7,352 bases of DNA from Burkholderiaceae bacterium (GTDB lineage: Bacteria; Pseudomonadota; Gammaproteobacteria; Burkholderiales; Burkholderiaceae): contig CANHLB010000084.1 in the NCBI GenBank assembly GCA_947461335.1, forward strand, positions 1 to 7,352. The letters run 5' to 3'. The notes beneath the pieces were generated by a model that searched no databases, was not told the DNA's origin, and saw only the letters and a list, made by a program, of their open reading frames with translations. Within the stretch, counting starts at the first letter, position 1, and each line of letters starts with the position of its first letter. The translations under genes were made by a program, and so were the position numbers. Shown here one piece after another: positions 1 to 5,649 of this stretch.

Positions 1-530
1 CAGCATTTCCAGTTACTAAGCGTGATCCCTTAGTAATTGATATGTCCTTATCAGCAGTTGCACGTGGCAAATTATTGGTTGCTGCAAAGAAGGGTGAATC
101 TATTCCTGAAGGTTGGGCATTAACAGCGGATGGCAAGCCAACAACAGATCCACAAGAGGGGCTTAAAGGCTTGATGGTTCCATTGGGCGGTGATAAAGGC
201 GCATTGCTAGCGTTGATTGTTGAATTGTTAGTAGTGGGTTTATCTGGCAGCAGGTTTTCATATGAGGCAGATTCATTTTTTGATGCCAAGGGCAATCGCC
301 CACGTATTGGCCAGTTGTTGCTTACGATCGATCCAGGCCTTGCTGGTGGTCAAGTTTTTGCAAACAAAATGAGTAGCTTTTTAAAAGCTTTGGCAGCTGA
401 TAAAGGTACTCGCTTGCCAGGGCAGAGACGCTTTAAGCAAAGAGCAACAGGGTTTAAAGAAGGTGTAAATGTTTCTGATGTTGTAGTAGAAGAAATTCAG
501 GCTGGCATTCGTCAGTTATGGAATGGATAG
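1..530 (+). CDS. comC: Ldh-family 2-hydroxyacid dehydrogenase, probable (R)-sulfolactate dehydrogenase ComC (3' part)
   Basis: The reading frame is open from base 3 at the window edge to the TAG at 528-530, giving 175 visible codons, about the C-terminal half of a family usually near 330-350 residues. The start lies upstream. The sequence carries hallmarks of the NAD(P)-dependent malate/L-lactate dehydrogenase (Ldh_2) family: an LVIDM segment followed by VARGK, then KKGESIPEGWAL with TTDP, then a PLGGDKG...ALIVELL helix, and near the end RLPGQRR. The family interconverts 2-oxo and 2-hydroxy acids. ComC-type members act on sulfopyruvate/(R)-sulfolactate, and ComC is known beside suyAB in sulfolactate degraders. 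The substrate is inferred from the suyAB genes starting 30 bases downstream; from sequence alone it could be a malate, ureidoglycolate or lactate-type enzyme. A cytoplasmic enzyme is expected; no membrane segment is seen. Confidence 0.8.
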   Translation, partial: AFPVTKRDPLVIDMSLSAVARGKLLVAAKKGESIPEGWALTADGKPTTDPQEGLKGLMVPLGGDKGALLALIVELLVVGLSGSRFSYEADSFFDAKGNRPRIGQLLLTIDPGLAGGQVFANKMSSFLKALAADKGTRLPGQRRFKQRATGFKEGVNVSDVVVEEIQAGIRQLWNG

Positions 531-560
531 TGTTTAAACAAGATTCATAAGGAGAAGAAA

Positions 561-842
561 ATGATTCATTTTGTCGTGCATGAGCCAGGAGATGTCGTCG
601 GCGTTGTCGTGGTAGAAGGCGTGAAGGCTGGTACTGATTTAATAGGGTGGGTAATGGACGGTGATAGTACTGTCAATATCAAATCTGAAAGTGATATTCC
701 TATTGGCCATAAGATTGCATTACAGGATATGAAAGCTGGCGACACCATTATTAAGTACGGTGTTGATATCGGCAAAGTGGTGGCGCCCATTAAAAAGGGC
801 GAGCATACCCATGTTCAAAATGTCAAAACTAAGCGTTGGTAA
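561..842 (+). CDS. suyA: (R)-sulfolactate sulfo-lyase small subunit SuyA (SAF domain)
   Basis: This 93-residue protein is a stand-alone SAF domain like the N-terminal part of altronate dehydratase (UxaA). Diagnostic segments are IPIGHKIAL (residues 46-54, His50), AGDTIIKYG (59-67), IGKVVAPIKKGEHTHVQNV (70-88, with His82 and His84). In this superfamily the small domain is either fused to or encoded beside the large lyase domain. Here the large subunit follows directly, which is the SuyAB arrangement. Together they eliminate sulfite from (R)-3-sulfolactate, giving pyruvate, in the cytoplasm. The start is supported by AAGGAG at 549-554, six bases before the ATG. The gap to the upstream dehydrogenase is 30 bases, with no terminator, so the genes are probably cotranscribed. 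Alternative: the small subunit of another UxaA-type dehydratase. The nearby xsc favours the sulfonate reading. Confidence 0.9.
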   Translation: MIHFVVHEPGDVVGVVVVEGVKAGTDLIGWVMDGDSTVNIKSESDIPIGHKIALQDMKAGDTIIKYGVDIGKVVAPIKKGEHTHVQNVKTKRW

Positions 843-882
843 CCGACACGAGTGTTTATTACGATATTAAGAGAGATAGAAA

Positions 883-2055
883 ATGATTAATTTAAAAGAA
901 GCAACTTTTATGGGCTACCGTCGTGAAAATGGTCGTATGGGTATTCGTAACCATGTCGTGATTTTGCCCTTAGACGATTTATCGAATGCTGCATGTGAAG
1001 CGGTGGCCAACAATATTAAAGGTACGATCGCTATTCCACATCCTTATGGCCGCCTTCAGTTTGGTGCTGACTTAGAGCTACACTTTAGAACCTTGATTGG
1101 CGCTGGTTCCAATCCAAACGTAGCTGGAGTGGTTGTGATTGGTATTGAGCCACAGTGGACAAAGATTGTGGTTGATGGAATTAAGGCATCTGGTAAGCCA
1201 GTAGAAGGTTTCTGGATTGAAGGAAATGGCGATACAGCAACAATTGCCAGCGCAAGTAAGGCTGCATATTCAATGATGAAACATGCTTCTAAACAGCAAC
1301 GTGTTTCAGCTCCGTTATCAGAGTTATGGGTTTCGACAAAGTGCGGTGAGTCTGATACCACTTCTGGTTGTGCTTCGAACCCAACGGTTGGTAATGCATT
1401 TGATAAGCTTTACGAGATCGGCTCTACATTGGTCTTTGGTGAAACTACGGAGTTAACTGGCGGAGAGCATTTAGTTGAAGCGCGTTGCCGTACGCCAGAA
1501 GTTAAGAAAAAATTCCGTGAAATGTTTGATCGTTATCAGGATGTGATTGAGAAGAATAAGACTAGTGACTTATCTGATTCACAGCCTACTAAAGGCAATA
1601 TTGCTGGTGGCCTCACAACGATCGAGGAAAAGGCTCTTGGTAATATTCAGAAGATTGGCAAGAAATGTGTTGTCGATGGCGTGCTAGACAAGGCTGAAAC
1701 ACCAACTATTCCAGGCTTGCATTTTATGGATTCCTCTTCAGCTGCTGCTGAAATGGTTACGCTTTGTGCAGCTGCTGGTTTTGCTGCCCATTTCTTTCCA
1801 ACAGGACAAGGCAATGTCATCGGCAATCCGATTCTGCCGGTAATTAAGCTCTGTGCTAATCCAAAAACAGTGCGGACGATGTCTGAGCATATCGATGTGG
1901 ACGTTTCTGGTATTTTGCGCCGTGAAGAAAACTTGGACACTGCAGGTGAGAAACTTCTCGACGCTCTACTGAGAACCGCAAATGGTGAATTAACAGCAGC
2001 GGAGATTTTGGGTCACCGTGAGTTTGTGATGACCCGTTTGTACGAGTCTGCTTAA
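883..2055 (+). CDS. suyB: (R)-sulfolactate sulfo-lyase large subunit SuyB (UxaA family)
   Basis: The 390-residue protein is the catalytic large chain of an altronate dehydratase-type lyase. Seen in order: [19 protein letters not shown] (11-29), the signature [19 protein letters not shown] (153-171), [18 protein letters not shown] (238-255), and [19 protein letters not shown] (304-322). The full length fits SuyB. With SuyA it releases sulfite from (R)-sulfolactate to give pyruvate. It starts 40 bases after suyA, in the same operon. The ATG at 883 is preceded by a modest purine-rich AGAGAGA. A second in-frame ATG at 910 (residue 10) would begin right at the conserved GYRRENG block, so the true start could be either; 883 has the better ribosome binding site. 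The family commonly uses a divalent metal such as Fe2+; I did not assign ligands. Substrate assignment rests on family resemblance plus the comC and xsc context. Confidence 0.92.
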   Translation: MINLKEATFMGYRRENGRMGIRNHVVILPLDDLSNAACEAVANNIKGTIAIPHPYGRLQFGADLELHFRTLIGAGSNPNVAGVVVIGIEPQWTKIVVDGIKASGKPVEGFWIEGNGDTATIASASKAAYSMMKHASKQQRVSAPLSELWVSTKCGESDTTSGCASNPTVGNAFDKLYEIGSTLVFGETTELTGGEHLVEARCRTPEVKKKFREMFDRYQDVIEKNKTSDLSDSQPTKGNIAGGLTTIEEKALGNIQKIGKKCVVDGVLDKAETPTIPGLHFMDSSSAAAEMVTLCAAAGFAAHFFPTGQGNVIGNPILPVIKLCANPKTVRTMSEHIDVDVSGILRREENLDTAGEKLLDALLRTANGELTAAEILGHREFVMTRLYESA

Positions 2056-2065
2056 GTTCTAAATC

Positions 2066-2785
2066 ATGAAGTCCCTGACCGCCTATCAAGAGGTGAAGCA
2101 AAAGATCACTGAAGATCTGGTCAGGGGGCGTTATCCGATGGGGCAGGCATTACCTGCTGAAAAGGATTTAGCCAAAGAGTTGGACGTATCAATAGGTACC
2201 CTGCGCAAGGCGGTAGATGAATTAGTTGCGGAAGGGATTGTTGTCCGCCGTCAAGGCAGGGGGACCTATGTTGCAGAACACGATGCCAAGAGACTACTTT
2301 ATTATTTTTTTCATGTGGCTCGTTGGGATGCTGATAAAAAAACCTATCCTCGGGTAGAAACCGCCTCTTTTGCGGCAGCACAAGCAAGCAAGGAAGAGTC
2401 TCTGAAGTTGTGCATTAAGGAAGGCGCTCCCGTTTTGCGAATTGTTACTCGCTTATATTTGGAAGATGAGTGCGTGATGATTGATCACATTACCTTAGAT
2501 AAAAAAAGATTCAAAAACTTAACTCGTAATGATTTTGATAAGCGCGAAGGTAGTATTTACCAGTTATATCAAATGCGTTATGGACAGTCAGTAGTAAAAA
2601 CGCATGAAAGATTGCGTGCTGGATTGGCAGGGAGACAAATGTCGACTTGGTTAAAGTTAAAACCAGACTCACCAGTACTGCATATTCGTAGGGTTGCACT
2701 AGACATACAAGATGAACCTATCGAGTGGCGTATTTCTACGCTGAACACTACGCATCATGAGTACTTTAACGAGCTAGTTACTTAA
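2066..2785 (+). CDS. GntR-family transcriptional regulator with UTRA effector domain (HutC subfamily)
   Basis: This 239-residue protein has a GntR winged helix-turn-helix at about residues 8-70 (ALPAEKDLAKELDVS, GTLRKAVDELVAEGIVVRRQ, GRGTYV) and a UTRA ligand-binding domain from about 95 to 235, recognisable by ITLDKKRF, GSIYQLYQ and PVLHIRRVALD. Such proteins dimerise on inverted-repeat operators and usually release DNA when a small metabolite binds the UTRA domain. It begins 10 bases after the suyB stop with no clear Shine-Dalgarno sequence, so it probably depends on translational coupling and sits in the suy operon. The likely role is control of the sulfolactate genes, with a sulfonate such as sulfolactate as effector; this is inference from position. 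Regulators called SuyR occur next to suyAB elsewhere, but I cannot tell whether this one is orthologous, so no symbol is given. Confidence 0.9.
   Translation: MKSLTAYQEVKQKITEDLVRGRYPMGQALPAEKDLAKELDVSIGTLRKAVDELVAEGIVVRRQGRGTYVAEHDAKRLLYYFFHVARWDADKKTYPRVETASFAAAQASKEESLKLCIKEGAPVLRIVTRLYLEDECVMIDHITLDKKRFKNLTRNDFDKREGSIYQLYQMRYGQSVVKTHERLRAGLAGRQMSTWLKLKPDSPVLHIRRVALDIQDEPIEWRISTLNTTHHEYFNELVT
2782..2785. other. Shared stop: convergent stop codons overlap in TTAA
   Basis: The plus-strand regulator gene ends with TAA at 2783-2785 and the minus-strand CobT-like gene ends with TAA read from 2784 to 2782. The palindromic TTAA therefore supplies both stop codons. No intergenic space remains for a terminator, so each transcript must run into the opposing gene before ending, producing antisense RNA, unless termination is inside the coding sequence. 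Confidence 0.9.
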
Positions 2786-4509
2786 CTGATTGCTGGCTTT
2801 AGTTCTTTGGCCCAGTTAATTAGGGATTCACTTAGGTTTTCACTTTCTTGATCCCAGCTTAAGCGATGTGGAAAGAACGCTCTTAATTCTTCTCCAATTC
2901 CACATCCCCACAGTTCAAAATTGTTTTGCTGTTCACACCATTCAATTGCCTGCAAAAGATGATTTTTAAGAAAATGCTCTCCATTTGCCTCAATAGTTGC
3001 TCGATCCATTGGGCACCCGTCGGAAAATAGAATGAGTTTTCTTTGGGTGGATTGATTACTGCCTGCATTTTGTGAGCGTTGAGCTGCCCAGAGCACTGCC
3101 TCACCATCAATACTCTCAGCATAGATTTCTGGTCGAAGGAGTGCAGCAATACCGGGTCTCGCCTTGCGCCAGTGTGTATGAAAGTCTTTGAAGATCCAAT
3201 GAGCACGCTCATTTAATCTGCCTGGATGAGGTATTTGTCCGCCTCTACGCCATTCCTTGAAAGGTCGACCGCCTTGCCAAGTGCTCGTACTATAGCCAAG
3301 TACTTCAGTTTGAATATGGGCTTGCTCCAATATCCGTACTAGAGAATCTACACATGTAGCGATCTTCAGTCTTTGGTCTTTCATTGAGCCAGAGCAGTCG
3401 ATTAAAAGCGTCACGCTTCCTAAAGGCTCTATCTTTTTAGCGGGATGCTTATAAAGAATCGGATCAAGCGGGGCGGTTGCAATACGGGTAAGGTAGCGTC
3501 GATCTAATAGCCCCTCAGTCTGGGTAGTCTCCCATTTCTTGAGAGTTTTAGTATTAAAGATACGTTGATAGGACCTTGTTAACTTGCCCCAAGGTATATT
3601 GAGCTTTGCGATTTCTTCACTCAATTCTTGTTGGTAGATGGCAAGTTGGGCCGGTCGAATACTCTTTTTAGCCTCAATCTCAATGTCATACGCAGAGTTA
3701 AATACTGTGTATTGGCCTAATGATTGCTCTAAGAATTTTTTAGAATCCTGTGCAGAATAGTTCTGCTGTTTTTCAGAAGATGCGCTTGGGCTAGGGGGTT
3801 GAACCCATTCTATTTTTAAGAATGTGTTGCTGATGTTTTTTTGTTTTGTTCGAATACTAGGAATATTTTGATATTCCGCATCTATTAAGCTACCTATTAG
3901 TCTTGTAATCTCAAGAGCAGTTTTTGCATAACTTGCTTGATCAAATTGGCTTTCTTTGAGCTTGACTAAATGTGGCCCAAGTGCCGCTGCGAGTCCTGCG
4001 CGCGTTGCTTCTACAACATCTTGCATCAATTGCGGAAGAGGGCGTTGGTTGAGTTTGACCCAAACTGTAGAAAAAATAGAGAGTAATAAAAGGCCGATAC
4101 TGCCTTCCACTCCACCATTGGCCATAAACTCTTGCAGCCAGGCAATAAATTGATTTTCGACATTCTGTTTAGTGCCCTTAAAGCCAGCTGGGCAAATACT
4201 TTCTACCCGGATCTGCTCAAGAACTTCAAATACTAGTGACTCAATCAAGCCATTCGGTGACTGTGAAAGATGAAGTTCATAGTCTGAATAACGAAGGCGC
4301 ATAGCAACACCGTCTAATACTCCTCGTGGATCAGCCCAAGAAGCTTGTAAATATTCTAAGTTGAGATGTGGAGCTAAAGCATTAAGCGCAAAACTCTTAT
4401 GAAATAGTTGCCAATCTCGAATTTGAAGATGAGTATCCCCAGATAGGGAGCGAACGATAGCCCCATATCGGTTTTGCAACTCTACTTCTTCGTGTAATTC
4501 GGTTTGCAA
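2782..4509 (-). CDS. cobT: CobT-like VWA-domain protein (cobaltochelatase CobT homologue)
   Basis: This 575-residue protein has a divergent N-terminal region (about 1-230), a short linker rich in Ser, Pro and Gln (about 236-258), a CobT-specific block (YTVFNSAYDIEIEA, 267-280; GLLDRRYLTRI, 333-343), and a C-terminal von Willebrand A domain (about 364-572). The metal-ion-dependent adhesion motif DCSGS is at 371-375 and SDG at 496-498. GGRPFKEWRRGGQIPHPGRLNE (413-434) closely resembles CobT. In aerobic cobalamin synthesis CobT pairs with the CobS ATPase and CobN to insert cobalt; no cobN is visible here. The start is a TTG, because an in-frame TAA lies two codons upstream and the next ATG codon is residue 70. 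The Shine-Dalgarno match is weak, and a second TTG at residue 11 is possible. The linker lacks the long acidic stretch I associate with classical CobT. The CobS-like gene lies 20 bases upstream, so they form an operon. The true target is uncertain. Confidence 0.85.
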   Translation of the reverse strand: MQTELHEEVELQNRYGAIVRSLSGDTHLQIRDWQLFHKSFALNALAPHLNLEYLQASWADPRGVLDGVAMRLRYSDYELHLSQSPNGLIESLVFEVLEQIRVESICPAGFKGTKQNVENQFIAWLQEFMANGGVEGSIGLLLLSIFSTVWVKLNQRPLPQLMQDVVEATRAGLAAALGPHLVKLKESQFDQASYAKTALEITRLIGSLIDAEYQNIPSIRTKQKNISNTFLKIEWVQPPSPSASSEKQQNYSAQDSKKFLEQSLGQYTVFNSAYDIEIEAKKSIRPAQLAIYQQELSEEIAKLNIPWGKLTRSYQRIFNTKTLKKWETTQTEGLLDRRYLTRIATAPLDPILYKHPAKKIEPLGSVTLLIDCSGSMKDQRLKIATCVDSLVRILEQAHIQTEVLGYSTSTWQGGRPFKEWRRGGQIPHPGRLNERAHWIFKDFHTHWRKARPGIAALLRPEIYAESIDGEAVLWAAQRSQNAGSNQSTQRKLILFSDGCPMDRATIEANGEHFLKNHLLQAIEWCEQQNNFELWGCGIGEELRAFFPHRLSWDQESENLSESLINWAKELKPAIS

Positions 4510-4529
4510 GATTTACCAGTAAAGGAGCG

Positions 4530-5507
4530 TTAGTTTTTATTAATAACTAACTCAGTTGCAAAGCAACGCTGATAGTATTCCGCAACCAAAGGTTTTTCTT
4601 CTGACTCACACTTATTTAAAAACGCCAAAGTGAAGCCAAGCTGTAAGTCCTTGAAGATGCGCCAATTCTCCCCCCAGGTAATCAGGGTTCTAGTGGACAT
4701 TAGGGTAGATATGTCACCAGCCTCAAACCCTTTTCTAGTAAGGTTGGCAAGGGCAATCATTTGTTTTGCAGTGTCTGCAGAAAGCTCTGGAACCTTTGCG
4801 AGTAATATTTTTTCTTCTTCTTCAGGCTCTAGATAATTGAGGGCGGCAACAATGTCCCAACGATCCATTTGGCCATGGTTGAGTAGTTGCGTTCCTTGAT
4901 AGAGCCCATTCCAATTACCTAAGCCAACGGTATTGCTAGTTGCAAAAATTCGAAATGCTGGATTTGGCTCAATCACTCTATTCTGATCAAGTAAGGTAAG
5001 ACGCCCTTCTCGTTCAAGCATGCGTTGAATGACAAACATGACATCAGCTTGACCAGCATCATATTCATCTAAGATCAATGCAATTGAGCGTTGCAGACTC
5101 CATGGAACAAGACCTTCTTGAAACTGGGTGACTTGCTTGCCATCCTCAAGAGTAATGATTTCTTTTCCGATGAGATCCATGCGGGTAATTTGTCCGTCTA
5201 GATTGATGCGCAAGCAGGGCCAATTTAAGCGGGCGGCAACTTGTTCTAAGTGAGTGGATTTACCGGTGCCATGTAAACCTTGAATCAGTACTCTGCGGTT
5301 GAAGGCAAAACCAGCCAGTATTGCGACACTTGCTTGAGGATTGAGTTGATAGCTTGGATCAACTGGGGGCACTAAGTCCGATTTTTGGCTAAATGCTGGG
5401 ATTTGGAAATCGGCAAACCCTGTGCACTCTGGGAAGGCAGAATGAAGTGAAACCATCAAATCTGGTTGAAAATTCAATAAATCGATGGTTTGGGGGCTTG
5501 CAGCCAT
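4530..5507 (-). CDS. cobS: CobS-like AAA+ ATPase (cobaltochelatase CobS homologue)
   Basis: This 325-residue protein matches CobS nearly end to end and has the usual length. The N-terminal block FADFQIPAFSQKSDLVPPVDP (31-51) is CobS-like. Then come Walker A GLHGTGKST (77-85), HLEQVAARLNWPC (86-98), Walker B ALILDEYDA (143-151, Asp147/Glu148), FVIQRMLEREGRLTLLD (158-174), sensor-1 ATSN (189-192), a likely arginine finger in QMDRW (Arg216), and STRTLITW (271-278) in the sensor-2 region. CobS ATPases form rings that work with CobT; the superfamily also contains MoxR-type ATPases that activate enzymes together with VWA partners. The ATG at 5507-5505 has AAGGA six bases before it. It is the first gene of a minus-strand pair and diverges from xsc. 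With no CobN or other cobalamin gene here, the role may be cobalt chelation with a distant CobN or activation of another enzyme. Confidence 0.88.
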   Translation of the reverse strand: MAASPQTIDLLNFQPDLMVSLHSAFPECTGFADFQIPAFSQKSDLVPPVDPSYQLNPQASVAILAGFAFNRRVLIQGLHGTGKSTHLEQVAARLNWPCLRINLDGQITRMDLIGKEIITLEDGKQVTQFQEGLVPWSLQRSIALILDEYDAGQADVMFVIQRMLEREGRLTLLDQNRVIEPNPAFRIFATSNTVGLGNWNGLYQGTQLLNHGQMDRWDIVAALNYLEPEEEEKILLAKVPELSADTAKQMIALANLTRKGFEAGDISTLMSTRTLITWGENWRIFKDLQLGFTLAFLNKCESEEKPLVAEYYQRCFATELVINKN

Positions 5508-5535
5508 AGAGCATCCTTAAATAGTCTTAATGCGT

Positions 5536-5574
5536 TGTCAAATATATTCCATATTGGGGTTTATATGCTTGACA
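5536..5574. repeat. Interrupted inverted repeat overlapping the xsc -35 element
   Basis: The left arm TGTCAAATATAT (5536-5547) and right arm ATATGCTTGACA (5563-5574) are inverted copies matching at 10 of 12 positions, with 15 bases between them. The outer six bases of the right arm are the -35 hexamer of the predicted xsc promoter. The centre-to-centre spacing of 27 bases, between two and three helical turns, would suit a dimeric or tetrameric regulator, but part of the similarity is simple AT content. Confidence 0.4.
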
Positions 5575-5598
5575 TGACAGAAAATACACGATTAATAT
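5569..5598 (+). promoter_or_regulatory. Predicted sigma-70-like promoter of xsc
   Basis: A perfect -35 hexamer TTGACA at 5569-5574 is followed after 18 bases by TAATAT at 5593-5598, which matches four of six consensus -10 positions. Transcription would start near 5605, leaving a leader of about 45 bases before the xsc ATG. The 18-base spacing and imperfect -10 suggest a promoter of moderate strength, consistent with regulated expression. This is a prediction from motif matching only. Confidence 0.55.
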
Positions 5599-5608
5599 AG
5601 CTATTGTA

Positions 5609-5621
5609 GAACAAAATGTTC
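5609..5621. promoter_or_regulatory. Perfect 13-base palindrome, possible operator for xsc
   Basis: GAACA-AAA-TGTTC is a perfect dyad with five-base arms and a three-base centre. It would lie at about +5 to +17 of the predicted xsc transcript, a typical place for a repressor to block transcription. As RNA it gives only a weak five-pair hairpin with a three-base loop and no U-run, so it is not a terminator. The binding protein is unknown. Confidence 0.4.
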
Positions 5622-5649
5622 CGTTTAATTGAATATCTAGGAGAGCTGT

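Larger units (their letters stand above)
5508..5649. promoter_or_regulatory. Divergent intergenic control region between cobS-like gene and xsc
   Basis: These 142 bases separate two genes that start in opposite directions, so both promoters should lie here. The stretch is very AT-rich. It contains a promoter candidate facing xsc, an interrupted 12-base-arm inverted repeat and a 13-base perfect palindrome, each listed separately. I did not find a convincing -10 for the leftward gene. Confidence 0.8.

Noticed and set aside
531..540. TGTTTAAACA perfect 10-base palindrome between the dehydrogenase gene and suyA
   Set aside because: It is short and AT-rich, has no loop or T-run for a terminator, and sits in a 30-base gap within an apparent operon. 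Chance is the simplest explanation.
843..882. Possible regulatory element in the suyA-suyB gap
   Set aside because: Forty bases with only a weak ribosome binding site at the end; no repeat, hairpin or promoter pattern found.
566..2101. Several minus-strand open frames opposite suyA, suyB and the start of the regulator gene (566-790, 1056-1361, 1647-1940, 1856-2101)
   Set aside because: They lie wholly within or mostly over strongly conserved plus-strand genes, have no family-like motifs and no ribosome binding context that I could support.
2786..2830. Possible terminator hairpin CTGGC...GCCCAG at the end of the CobT-like gene
   Set aside because: The stem is only four to five pairs with a bulge and long loop, and no T-run follows on either strand.
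5513..5541. Minus-strand promoter for the cobS-like gene using TTGACA (5541-5536)
   Set aside because: No acceptable -10 hexamer lies 16-18 bases downstream; that position is the ribosome binding site. A leftward promoter must exist nearby but I cannot place it.
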